Source: an uncultured Caulobacterales bacterium (GTDB taxonomy: Bacteria; Pseudomonadota; Alphaproteobacteria; Caulobacterales; Caulobacteraceae). Taken from it: a DNA stretch of 56,442 nt. A program made the translations under genes and the position numbers. Shown here one piece after another: positions 36,292-46,580 of the stretch (positions are counted from its first letter, which is position 1; the number at the start of each line of letters is the position of its first letter). Where the stretch lies: contig CAILTK010000070.1 of the NCBI GenBank assembly GCA_903837135.1, forward strand, positions 1 to 56,442, read 5' to 3'. The notes under the pieces are model-generated. The model did no database searches. It was not told the DNA's origin and was given only the letters and a program-made list of their open reading frames with translations.

Positions 36292-36446
36292 CCCGGCTGC
36301 CCTTAGCGGGGTCCGCTGTCGGGCATCGTCGCCACCACCCCGACGAACGGTGATTTTGGGCGCGTAGTTCGCGTGTGCACGCGACCCATTGCAGAAGTCC
36401 GATCTGTTGTGACAGCGTGTCCCAACAGATCGCACCTGGGGGTGAC

Positions 36447-37109
36447 ATGAAAGCGCTGGCAGGATTGCTGATAAGCGGCGTGGTGGCCGGGACCCCAGTT
36501 ACTCACTCCGTAGCTTTCTCCGTCGGAGGGCAGAAGTTTTTCGCTGAAGTTCCCGCTGACGAGTGCGTGCCGTCTGGACAATTGAAATCGCTAGCAGACC
36601 GATCTGCTGCCGCAAACACTGATGCGTTCACCGCCTTGACCCTCTACCACTGTTCCTACCCGAACGTCCCGGACGGGCAGATAAGATATGCGCTAGTGCA
36701 AACACCACGTGAGAGCTTGGGGCGCCAGGCCCCACCGCGTTGGCTATTTCTAGCTCAACTTCGTGTGCAGAACGCTCTCGGTCGCATTCAAAGAGAGATT
36801 AATGACGCGAACCCAGATCGGTACGGCTCTGCAGTAGTGCGACGGGCGACGGGCCGCATAGTGCAGCTATCCAGCTCGCCTCGCTTGGTGGAGATCGATG
36901 GGAATGCCGCCTATTTCGTTGCGATTGTTCGCAATCTATCTGACTCTTCAGATTCGCCGGAATTGATCGTCGCCGCCCTAACGACTATTAAGGGTCGGGT
37001 TCTAGATTTAGCGCTTTATTCGCACTACCTGTCGGAGGCTGCCACCTCAGCCCAGATAGCTAGCGTGAAGGTGAGAATTGCTCGGCTTATTGCAGCTAAC
37101 GGCGGCTAA
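36447..37109 (+). CDS. Exported protein of unknown function in the island
   Basis: 220 residues starting MKALAGLLISGVVAGT, a weak signal peptide. The mature part (VGGQKFFAEVPADECVPSG to RIARLIAANGG) has no motif I recognise. A central helix FLAQLRVQNALGRIQREIND and mixed beta stretches suggest a single soluble domain. The start at 36447 has GGGGGTGA just upstream; the longer reading lacks a site. Composition is AT-richer than the chromosome. Its stop codon directly abuts an inverted repeat (37110), and another lies upstream, so the gene sits between two MITE-like elements. Confidence 0.6.
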   Translation: MKALAGLLISGVVAGTPVTHSVAFSVGGQKFFAEVPADECVPSGQLKSLADRSAAANTDAFTALTLYHCSYPNVPDGQIRYALVQTPRESLGRQAPPRWLFLAQLRVQNALGRIQREINDANPDRYGSAVVRRATGRIVQLSSSPRLVEIDGNAAYFVAIVRNLSDSSDSPELIVAALTTIKGRVLDLALYSHYLSEAATSAQIASVKVRIARLIAANGG

Positions 37110-37337
37110 CCACCGATTCTGTTGAAAAAGGCGAAAATCGGATAATGGCCTCTTTTTTCCGGGCCGCTGATGGCCTTCAGCAAAATTTACGCGAGAGGAT
37201 ATGTATTTGGTAATGCTCCCTCTCTGCGGCCTTTGGAGCCCCGACGGAGCACCTTCTATTTTGATCTTAAGGAAAACAAGCCCAACGATCTAGCTTTCAG
37301 CTCAAGTAATATTCCGACTTTTTCAACAATATCCACC
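37110..37337. mobile_element. MITE-like element 2 (inverted repeat pair)
   Basis: The left end CCACCGATTCTGTTGAAAAA (37110-37129) and the right end GACTTTTTCAACAATATCCA (37316-37335) are the same repeat as in element 1, in inverted orientation. The ~190 bases between are AT-rich and hold no supported gene. The rest of the gap to 37455 is also non-coding. Confidence 0.55.
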
Positions 37338-37367
37338 CTTCTCAGCCGTTCAGAATGCCAGCTTTCG

Positions 37368-37378
37368 GACAGCGGCTA
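37368..37378 (+). repeat. Right copy of the 11-bp direct repeat GACAGCGGCTA
   Basis: Exact copy of 36058-36068. High-GC host-like DNA resumes immediately to the right. Confidence 0.4.
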
Positions 37379-37455
37379 GTTGACCTGGACGGCGAACTCG
37401 TGCGCTGCGCCTGCACCGCTCGCGCCCCCGCTCCGTACTCACCCCCCTCACCCAT

Positions 37456-38631
37456 TCACCCCCGACGGCTGCACAGGTCTGCGCGCCGCGCATTGCGGCG
37501 ATAGCCGGCCAGGACGGCGCGGGCGGCCAGCCGTTTGGCGTCGACGCGGGGCCCGTCGAGCTGGTGCGATCCGCCCGAGTCCTCGTACTGGAGATAGCCG
37601 CCGGGGCGCACGCCGAACGGATCCAGCGCCAGCCCGAGGTGGTTGGTCGCCGTCGACGGACCGCCGACCATGGCGAAGAAGGCCTTGGTGACGAAGTTGG
37701 AGACCTGGACGCCGTTGATCGCATAGGTGTCGCCCTGGGTCGGATCGCAGACCTCGAGGTCGTAGGCGACGGTCTGGGCCGGCGACCCGGCGGCGGGCGC
37801 GGCGCCCCCGGGCACAGGTCCGCTCGCGGTGAGCACGGTGGTGGGATCGGCCAGCAGCTCCAGCACCTCGTGCGACAGGGTCGCCGACCAGGCCTCGCCG
37901 TATTGCCGGCACACGTCGAGGTAGACGAAGGCGTAGGGCGTCTGGCCGTAGTTTTCCGAATGGTAGCCGTAGGCTCCCGACGCGCCGGTGGTCGGATCGC
38001 TGGCGCTGTCGCCCACATAGATCACCGCGTCGGCGGCGGCGTCGACGTTGGCCTTGCCGCCGCTCAGCGACAGGCGGGTGGGATTGAGCGCCGCGCCCAT
38101 GCCCCACTCGGGCTGGAAGTCGCGGCCGACCTGGACGGCGATGGCCGCCACCGCGGCGGCGAAGGCCGTATCGTCGATGGCGCTGGAGAGGTTGGCGATC
38201 GCCAGGGTCAGGGTCGGCGCGCCGGGTGCGGCGACCGGGGCCGGAGCGACCGGCGCGGCGGCGGCGGCCACGCCCGCGGCCCCGAAGGCCGATTTGATCT
38301 GGTTGAAGGCGTAGGGAAGAAACAGCGCCGCCCCGACCATGAACAGACGGCCGCTGCCGTCGACCACCGGCTTGATCTCGCCGACGGCGGTGAAGGCCTT
38401 GAGCAGGACCACATTGCCGATCGCCCAGAAGAAGCAGGTCATCACCGCCGCGCCGACCAGGCCGGCGATGCGGCTGTAGCTGGTCGTGTCGCCGGCGCCG
38501 CCGATCGGGCTTTTCTCCATCAGGGCCTGCTTCAGGTTGGCCAGCAGCGGAAGCGAGATCAGCAGCACCAGAATCGGCAGGTTGAAGGCGATCAGGACGA
38601 CGACGGCCGCCGCCGCCGAGAGCATGGACAT
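37456..38631 (-). CDS. Membrane-anchored protein with HEVLE metalloprotease-like motif
   Basis: 391 residues. Three membrane helices (about 5-30, 55-79 and 95-112) are followed by an Ala/Pro linker and a soluble domain (140-391). This domain contains SATLSHEVLELLADP (HEVLE at 254-258), AYGYHSENYGQTPYAFVYLD upstream and VAYDLEVCDP downstream. HExxE with a following acidic region looks like a zinc-peptidase site, but I cannot name the family. AGGAGGG lies nine bases before the ATG. It starts 19 bases after the P450 gene. It ends beside the accessory island, so the C-terminus (RRNARRADLCSRRG) might be altered. Confidence 0.72.
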   Translation of the reverse strand: MSMLSAAAAVVVLIAFNLPILVLLISLPLLANLKQALMEKSPIGGAGDTTSYSRIAGLVGAAVMTCFFWAIGNVVLLKAFTAVGEIKPVVDGSGRLFMVGAALFLPYAFNQIKSAFGAAGVAAAAAPVAPAPVAAPGAPTLTLAIANLSSAIDDTAFAAAVAAIAVQVGRDFQPEWGMGAALNPTRLSLSGGKANVDAAADAVIYVGDSASDPTTGASGAYGYHSENYGQTPYAFVYLDVCRQYGEAWSATLSHEVLELLADPTTVLTASGPVPGGAAPAAGSPAQTVAYDLEVCDPTQGDTYAINGVQVSNFVTKAFFAMVGGPSTATNHLGLALDPFGVRPGGYLQYEDSGGSHQLDGPRVDAKRLAARAVLAGYRRNARRADLCSRRG

Positions 38632-38650
38632 CCGCGGCCCTCCTAACGGT

Positions 38651-39883
38651 TCACGGCGTCCAGGTGAGGGCGTAGGCCTCGGGCACGTCGCCGCCCCGAT
38701 AGTCGGGCGGACCGGCCGGCCGCAGGTCCGGACGCAACAGGCACTGGCGAACGATCTCGGGGATCATCGCCTGACCGATGGCGCGGCCGAGGCACTCGTG
38801 CAGCCCCTGGCCGAAGGTGAACGCGTCCGCGGTCGGGCGCGTGGGATCGAAGCGACCCGGGTCGTCCACCACCGTTTCGTCGAACATGGCGCTGTGGGTG
38901 ACGGCGAGCACGGTCGTCCCCGGCTGTATGGTGACCGCGAACGGCGTGCCGGGCGCCAGCACCGTCGGCGCATGGCAGGTGCGGAAGAAGTAGGGAAAGG
39001 CCGGCTTGAAGCGCAGCGCCTCGAACACATAGCCGTCGAACCGGGCCGGATCCCCGGCCACGGCGCGCGCCGCCGCCAGCATGTCCGGGCGCGAAAACAG
39101 CACCTCGAGCGCATTGACGGCGCAGTGCGAGGTGGTCTCCACCGCCCCGATCAGGAGGCCGCCCACATTGGAGATCACCTGCTCGACGTTGAACTTCAGC
39201 GCCCCGCTGAACGAGAGCCTGAGCAGCCGCGACACCGGATCGTCGGCGTGGACGCCGAGCTTCACCTGCACCGCGCGCTCGGCCACCCGCACGCCGAGGA
39301 AGGCCGCCATGCCGAGGATGGCCAGCTCGCGGTTGCGGACGATCGCCCCGGGATCGGCGGCGTGATCGAACGGCTGGTTGTGAAAGGCGTCCTGCTGGTT
39401 CCAGTACGACCATTCGGACATGGCGTGCGGATCGGCGCCGGCGAACCCGAACCAGTCCTGGGCCAGGGCGATGGGGACCGCGCGGGTCAGGCCGGCGACC
39501 GCCTCCAGGGCTCCCGGCGCGGCCGAAAGCAGGGCGGCCGCCTTGGCCCCGATGAAGGCGCGCATGGCCGGGATCTGCTCGCGGTCGAGGATGGCGAGCA
39601 TGATCGCCTTCTCGCGCATGTGATCGGCCGTGTCGTCCTGCGCCATCCAGTAGCCGCCCTGCTTGGGCTTGTAGAGATCGACGCCGAACACCTCGTGGCG
39701 GCGCATGACGAGGGCGCAATCGCTGTACCGGGTCGCCAGCGTGACCTCCGGCGTCGTCAGCACCGGCCGTTCGGCCCGCAGCTCGGCGAAGAACGGCAGC
39801 GGTTCGCCGAACAGCCAGCGCCGCGCCATCGGCCAGCACTGGTCAGGCGCCGCCGCGTCGAGCCTGTCGAGATAGTCTCCCAT
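38651..39883 (-). CDS. Cytochrome P450
   Basis: 410 residues, the usual bacterial length. The haem-binding loop is FTFGQGLHECLG with axial Cys364. The I-helix stretch is LLIGAVETTSH (Glu249-Thr250-Thr251), and ExxR is EALR (288-291). P450s insert oxygen using electrons from a ferredoxin or other donor; no ferredoxin gene is adjacent. The I-helix has Ala-Val-Glu-Thr in place of the usual Ala-Gly-x-x-Thr, a variant worth noting. It is the middle gene of a three-gene operon behind a di-haem cytochrome. Confidence 0.93.
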   Translation of the reverse strand: MGDYLDRLDAAAPDQCWPMARRWLFGEPLPFFAELRAERPVLTTPEVTLATRYSDCALVMRRHEVFGVDLYKPKQGGYWMAQDDTADHMREKAIMLAILDREQIPAMRAFIGAKAAALLSAAPGALEAVAGLTRAVPIALAQDWFGFAGADPHAMSEWSYWNQQDAFHNQPFDHAADPGAIVRNRELAILGMAAFLGVRVAERAVQVKLGVHADDPVSRLLRLSFSGALKFNVEQVISNVGGLLIGAVETTSHCAVNALEVLFSRPDMLAAARAVAGDPARFDGYVFEALRFKPAFPYFFRTCHAPTVLAPGTPFAVTIQPGTTVLAVTHSAMFDETVVDDPGRFDPTRPTADAFTFGQGLHECLGRAIGQAMIPEIVRQCLLRPDLRPAGPPDYRGGDVPEAYALTWTP

Positions 39884-39901
39884 CGGGGTCCTGCCGCCTG
39901 C

Positions 39902-41767
39902 TCAGAGGGTTTTCAGGTATTCAAGCAGCTCCAGCCGCTGGGCCTCGGTGAGGGCGCCGACGCCGTAGACATGGCCCTTGTTCGAATTGCCGAGCAGGGT
40001 GGTGTCGAAGGTGAAGGTGTTGCCCGCGGCGGCGGGGCTGGTGTCGTAGCCGACTTTCCTGGGATCGAAGGCGCGCGTGCCCACGGCGAAGGTCTTGGGC
40101 CGCTGCGCCGGCGGCGTCAGCAGGTCGTACAGGGTCGGCACCGAGCCGTTGTGCAGATAGGGCGCCGTCGCCCAGATCCCTTCGAGCGGCCGGGCCTTGT
40201 AGGCCATCAGCGGATCGGCCGCGTTCTTCATGCACAGCTGCAGCCGCTGCTCCTTCGGCGAAGGCGGCCTGGCCTGGGCGAACCTCAGCACGGTCGCCTT
40301 GGGGATCGGGGTTATGCCGAAGATGTTCTGCGCCGCGGCTTCGGCGAAGGCCTTCTCCTGGCCGACCAGGGCCCCTTTGACCGAGGTCTCCAGCAGGGCC
40401 CGCACGGGCGCGCTGGCCGCCAGGGGATCGCCGACGACATAGTTGACCGGTATGCCGGTCAAGGCGCCGCTGGCTCCGGTGTCGGCCCAGGCGTTGCAGG
40501 CCATCCATTCGTCGGTCTGGTTCTCGGGGCCCAGCGCGGCGAAGGTCTTCATCGTCTCGTAGTGTTCCTGCGGCGTGTGGCAGGCGCTGCAGTTCTTGTC
40601 GAACAGCGCCTTGCCGGCCGTCAGCACCTGGGCCTTCGACAGCGCGCCGGCCGACGGGTCGGTGACGGCGATCGCGCCGGGTTCGCCGAACGCCTTGGGC
40701 CAGACGGGCGGCGTCAGCCGGGTCAGCGCCACCTCGATGGCGTTGAGGCTGCCGATATTGATGCTGGAGTCGAACCCCGAAATATCGAGCGGTCCCGAGC
40801 GCGGCTTGATCACCACCTCACCGAACACGCCCAGCACCTCGCCGGCGTTGCGGCCCATGGCCCCATAGTCGGTCGGCGTGGCGCCGATGTTGAGCTTGGC
40901 GTTCTGGGCGATCCCGTCCCATTGCACCTGGGTTTCCTTGGTGATGTTCCACAGGTGCGGATAGCTGACGGGCGCGTCGGCCGCGTTGGGCGAGGATTGC
41001 GGGGCGCCGCCGAACAGCAGGATCCGGTTGAAGATGTGACCGACGGCGTCGACCCGGCCGAAGCCGTAGCGCAGGTCCGCATGGTTCAGGGCTTCGGTCT
41101 GCGTCTCCCAGTCGATCAGCTTGCCGAGCGCCGCCAGCAGCAGGGCGCGATTGGCGGCGTTGTCGTTCTGCGAACCCAGCACCGCCTTGGCGAAGCGATC
41201 CCAGCGCCGGCCGTCCGCGCCCGGCCCCGCGGAGTCCCGCGTCTGCATCAGGGCCTTGTCGGCGCTTTCGACGAAGCCCTGGAAGTCGAACAGGCTCGGC
41301 GCGCCGTCGACGGTGTAGGTCTGGCCCGCGTAGCTCATCTGCGCCGTGTGGCAGGCCGCGCAGTTCAGTCCGATCCAGTCGACCTTGTCCTGCGCCGGAG
41401 ATGCGCCGGCGATCCAGTGCAGGCTGGTCTTAACGAACCGGCTGTCGTCGGCGGCGTCCACGGCGAAACCGATCGGCAGGGCGGACCCCGGCCGGGGCGG
41501 CAGGATCCGGAAACCGGCCAGGTAGCCGGGGTCGAGGAACGGCTGGGGCGGGGCGGCGGCGTCGGAGGCCGGCTGCTCCAGCGCCCGCATCCACGCCACC
41601 GGCATGAGCCGCGATCCCTGGTCGGTGTTGTACCAGCCGTCGCGGGTGGCGTCGTCCCAGCCCTGGACCGGTCCGCCCGGTTGGGCGCTCTTGCATCCGG
41701 CCAGGAGGGCGACCGCGGTCAAGACCGCCGCCGTCGACGCCAGCCTCCCTGTTCCCGATCTCGCCAT
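39902..41767 (-). CDS. Di-haem c-type cytochrome lipoprotein, peroxidase/MauG/RoxA-like
   Basis: 621 residues. The lipobox is LLAGC (Cys25). There are two haem-c sites, CAACH (136-140) and CSACH (393-397). The MauG-type motif is YLHNGSVPTLYDLL (537-550), preceded by LEGIWATAP. The length is nearly double that of CcpA peroxidases and close to that of the RoxA rubber-oxygenase group, which shares these features. Function could be peroxidase, protein-radical enzyme or dioxygenase on a hydrophobic substrate. It lies 18 bases upstream of the P450 gene, first in the operon. Confidence 0.85.
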   Translation of the reverse strand: MARSGTGRLASTAAVLTAVALLAGCKSAQPGGPVQGWDDATRDGWYNTDQGSRLMPVAWMRALEQPASDAAAPPQPFLDPGYLAGFRILPPRPGSALPIGFAVDAADDSRFVKTSLHWIAGASPAQDKVDWIGLNCAACHTAQMSYAGQTYTVDGAPSLFDFQGFVESADKALMQTRDSAGPGADGRRWDRFAKAVLGSQNDNAANRALLLAALGKLIDWETQTEALNHADLRYGFGRVDAVGHIFNRILLFGGAPQSSPNAADAPVSYPHLWNITKETQVQWDGIAQNAKLNIGATPTDYGAMGRNAGEVLGVFGEVVIKPRSGPLDISGFDSSINIGSLNAIEVALTRLTPPVWPKAFGEPGAIAVTDPSAGALSKAQVLTAGKALFDKNCSACHTPQEHYETMKTFAALGPENQTDEWMACNAWADTGASGALTGIPVNYVVGDPLAASAPVRALLETSVKGALVGQEKAFAEAAAQNIFGITPIPKATVLRFAQARPPSPKEQRLQLCMKNAADPLMAYKARPLEGIWATAPYLHNGSVPTLYDLLTPPAQRPKTFAVGTRAFDPRKVGYDTSPAAAGNTFTFDTTLLGNSNKGHVYGVGALTEAQRLELLEYLKTL

Positions 41768-41858
41768 CTTAGACCCCCGCCTTGGCAGGAGCTTCGCTCA
41801 ATACACCTAAGGTGGCAATAGAAATTAGATTGGCGCTTTTTCCGTGTGTTTCGAGGTC

Positions 41859-42818
41859 TCAGAGCATCGTCGCCAGCGCCTCGATGCGGTGGCCGTAGGT
41901 GTGCTCGGCCAGCACCCGGCACCGCCCCGCCTCCCCCACCGCCCTCGCCGCCTCGGGCGCGCGGAGCAGCCGGTCGTAGACCTCGTCGAGCTCTTCGGCG
42001 GTCCGATAGGACAGGGTCTCCCGACCGACCTCGAAGCACAGTTCGAGGTCCGGCTGGTGGTCCGCCACCACCGCCGTGCCGAACAGGCAGGGGTCGAAGT
42101 TGCGCTGGTTCAGGCCGCTCAGCACATTCGCTTCGTTCATGACGTTGAGGGTGGCGAAGTGGCCGGCGTAGACCTGCCCGACCTCGTCCATGTCGAGCCG
42201 CCGGGCGATCACCTCGTGATGGGTCGGCCCCAGGCTGGCCCAGCCGGGGCCGAAGATCCGCAAGGGGGTCCGCACCTGACGGATCAGCGCCCGCCGGTGC
42301 GGCGTCGGGTTGGCGACGAACACCATCTTCCGCTCGGGCGCGTCCACCGTCCGGGCCAGTCGCGCCATCCGCGGGTTGGCCGCGTGCGGCAGGAAGACGC
42401 TCGGCGTGCGGAATCCCAGCCGCCGGTGCAGCTCGACCATGGCCGTGTCGGTGTAGGCGATCAGGTCGAACAGCTCCGCCGAACGGCGCTGCGCCTCGCC
42501 GAACACGTCGCCGACCCAGCCGACCAGCGGCGGCCGCCCCGGCAGGGCGGCGACCACCTCGAGCAGGTCGCGGGGGATGGTGTAGGACAGCACGCCGAGG
42601 ATCAGGTCCGGCGCAAACCGGCGGATCGCCCGGGCGACCCCCATGGCCCGCGGCTGGCCCAGCCGCCTGGACAGGAGCGCGCGATCGAGCACGGGCGCCA
42701 GCGCCGGATCGCGCGTCACCCCGATGCGGACCTCGTGCCCCGCCATCCGCAGGCCGAGCGCGCAGCCCTCGAGCCAGCCGGTGATGTTCCTGATCTTGCC
42801 GAGCAGAAGGACCTTCAT
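41859..42818 (-). CDS. CgeB-like glycosyltransferase
   Basis: 319 residues in two Rossmann halves. The N-terminus is MKVLLLGKIRNITGWLEGCA. The C-terminal half (Glyco_trans_1_2-like) carries LNVMNEANVLSGLNQRNFDP, a sugar-nucleotide region seen in CgeB proteins, and SYRTAEELDEVYDRLLRAPE near the end. It probably transfers a sugar to a surface polysaccharide or protein. The start at 42818 removes a Cys/Arg-rich upstream reading. It is on the same strand as the di-haem cytochrome operon with 91 bases between, but no functional link is evident. Confidence 0.82.
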   Translation of the reverse strand: MKVLLLGKIRNITGWLEGCALGLRMAGHEVRIGVTRDPALAPVLDRALLSRRLGQPRAMGVARAIRRFAPDLILGVLSYTIPRDLLEVVAALPGRPPLVGWVGDVFGEAQRRSAELFDLIAYTDTAMVELHRRLGFRTPSVFLPHAANPRMARLARTVDAPERKMVFVANPTPHRRALIRQVRTPLRIFGPGWASLGPTHHEVIARRLDMDEVGQVYAGHFATLNVMNEANVLSGLNQRNFDPCLFGTAVVADHQPDLELCFEVGRETLSYRTAEELDEVYDRLLRAPEAARAVGEAGRCRVLAEHTYGHRIEALATML

Positions 42819-42984
42819 GGCTCCCGTTGAACTCAAGCGGTGGCGGCGGCAAGGCCAACCCCCGAACCGATATTGCAGGGCCGACGTAGGCGCGCGCCCG
42901 GGCGTTTGCACCGGCCGGCGGGTCCTTTACAAGGGCGCGACACGCCCTATCTTATCTGCAACAGTCTCAGGTTCAATTAGCCTG

Positions 42985-43033
42985 AGCCCCATCAGGGTCC
43001 GGGCCCCCATCAGGGCCCGGCCCGCCCTCAGGG
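42985..43033 (+). repeat. Short direct repeats CCCATCAGGGYCCGG before the pirin gene
   Basis: CCCATCAGGGTCCGGGCC and CCCATCAGGGCCCGGCC stand in tandem, followed by a partial third unit CGCCCTCAGGG that supplies the Shine-Dalgarno bases. The unit is also partly palindromic. Confidence 0.6.
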
Positions 43034-43043
43034 AATGCATGCG

Positions 43044-43745
43044 ATGATCGACAGACGCCCCTTCGCCGCGCTGGGCGGCGCGGACCACGGTTGGCTCAAG
43101 GCCCGCCACCACTTCTCCTTCGCCAACTACTACGACCCAAGGAAGATGGGCTGGGGCGCGCTGCGGGTCTGGAACGACGACGAAATCCAGCCCCAGTCGG
43201 GCTTTCCGCCGCATCCGCACGCCGACATGGAGATCATCACCTATGTCCGCGAGGGCGCGATCACCCACAAGGACTCCCTGGGCAATACCGGCCGCACCGG
43301 CGCGGGCGACGTGCAGGTGATGTCGGCGGGGTCGGGCGTGCGCCACGCCGAGTATAATCTCGAGGCCGACAAGACCACCCTGTTCCAGATCTGGATCGAG
43401 CCCGCGGCGCGCGGCGGCCAGCCCTACTGGGGGGCCAAGCCCTTTCCCAAGGACGACCGGTCGGGCCGGTTCACCCCCCTCGCCTCCGGCTATGCGGAGG
43501 ACAAGGACGTGGCCCTGCCGATCCGCGCCGAAGCGCGGGTGCTCGGCGCCACCCTGAAGGCCGGCGAGGCGACCGAATACGCCCCCGACCCCGCCCGGCA
43601 CCTCTATCTGGTGTCGGCCAAGGGGTCGGTGGAGGTCAACGGCGTCCGCCTCGATCCCCGCGACGGCGCGGCCGTGACGGGCGAGAGCGCGCTCAGCATC
43701 ACCGCGATCGACGACGCCGAACTGGTGCTGGTCGACGCGGCCTAG
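43044..43745 (+). CDS. Pirin family protein (YhhW/YhaK-like)
   Basis: 233 residues forming a bicupin. The metal site is in FPPHPHADMEIITYV (His57, His59) with His101 and Glu103 in GSGVRHAEYN. Pirins of this type act as quercetin 2,3-dioxygenases or redox-responsive regulators. The ATG at 43044 is preferred because the in-frame ATG at 43035 leaves no room for the AGGGA site. The gene is divergent from the glycosyltransferase. Confidence 0.94.
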   Translation: MIDRRPFAALGGADHGWLKARHHFSFANYYDPRKMGWGALRVWNDDEIQPQSGFPPHPHADMEIITYVREGAITHKDSLGNTGRTGAGDVQVMSAGSGVRHAEYNLEADKTTLFQIWIEPAARGGQPYWGAKPFPKDDRSGRFTPLASGYAEDKDVALPIRAEARVLGATLKAGEATEYAPDPARHLYLVSAKGSVEVNGVRLDPRDGAAVTGESALSITAIDDAELVLVDAA

Positions 43746-43818
43746 GGCCTGCGCCGATCGGTCGCCGAAGGCGGGCGCGTCCGCGGTGGTAGAGTGGCGC
43801 TCTCACCGGAGTGATTCC

Positions 43819-44034
43819 ATGCCCCCGCCGGCCCGCCTTATCCTCGTGCTGCTGGCCCTCGCCGCGCCGGCGCTCGGCGGCTGCATCGTCGGCACGGCGG
43901 TGGGCGTGGCCGGGGCCGCGGTCGGAACCGCCGCCAAGGTCACCACCACCGCCGTCGGCGCCGCCGCCGACGTGACCGGCGCGGTGGTCCGCACCGCCAC
44001 CGGCAGCGGCGCGAAGAAGACGCCGACGCGGTAG
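43819..44034 (+). CDS. Small lipoprotein with glycine-zipper region
   Basis: 71 residues. The signal and lipobox (LALAAPALGGC, Cys21) are followed by IVGTAVGVAGAAVGTAAK, a small-residue helix, and a short basic tail. GGAG lies eight bases before the ATG. It is a typical small Caulobacterales envelope protein of unknown role, 73 bases after pirin. Confidence 0.65.
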   Translation: MPPPARLILVLLALAAPALGGCIVGTAVGVAGAAVGTAAKVTTTAVGAAADVTGAVVRTATGSGAKKTPTR

Positions 44035-44071
44035 GGGCCCGCATCCAGCCTCCAATGAGCGTGACTTATTT

Positions 44072-44208
44072 CCGCTCATCCCGGCGAATGCCGGGATCCA
44101 GATCGTATGGCGCATCCACTTGAGATCTTGGAGCCAACCCATTGCTCTCCGATCTTTTGAGGCAAACTGCTTTATGATCTGGGTTCCGCCATTCGCCGGG
44201 ATGAGCGG
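44072..44208. repeat. Separated inverted repeat of the CCGCTCATCCCGGCG family
   Basis: The left arm CCGCTCATCCCGGCGAATGC continues CGGGATCCAGAT. The right arm reads back ATCTGGGTTCCGCCATTCGC and ends CGGGATGAGCGG. About 70 unrelated bases form the loop, an arrangement like 7485-7604. It lies between convergent genes. Confidence 0.8.
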
Positions 44209-44251
44209 ACAATAAATGCGATGCGCCAGTCTTCCGCAGGTTGGCATGAGC

Positions 44252-46387
<2,136 letters not shown>

Positions 46388-46512
46388 GGAAAGACCCTTC
46401 CCTGCACCACGAACGGCAGTCTCTGGACTTCGTAAGCTGTTGGGCGGCGAGGGAAGCCTGAAATATCAAAAATCTCGGTCGGATCTGCCGAACCGACTTC
46501 GAATTTTTCTAT

Positions 46513-46563
46513 CGCTCATACCGGCGACCCGAAGGGCGGCGAAGCCAATGCCGGGATGAGCGG
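46513..46563. repeat. CCGCTCATCC-family palindrome, expanded centre
   Basis: CGCTCATACCGGC is followed by GCCGGGATGAGCGG-type sequence across a ~25-base centre (GACCCGAAGGGCGGCGAAGC). It lies between the ATPase and arfB. Confidence 0.7.
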
Positions 46564-46580
46564 ATTATTGGGTCAGCGTT

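Noticed and set aside
36124-37337. CRISPR array
   Set aside because: The repeats are inverted, only four in number and unevenly spaced; no cas genes.
37170-37379. A 69-residue frame inside MITE-like element 2
   Set aside because: No ribosome site, no recognisable sequence, and it runs across the right inverted repeat.
34988-37380. Integron gene cassettes with attC sites
   Set aside because: Single-gene units are suggestive, but I find no GTTRRRY/RYYYAAC core pairs in proper folds and no integrase, so I kept it only as a cassette-like layout.
38486-41821. A 1111-residue open frame on the plus strand over the P450 and di-haem cytochrome genes
   Set aside because: It is antisense to two genes with complete haem motifs. 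The translation is low-complexity Arg/Gly/His and has no domain.
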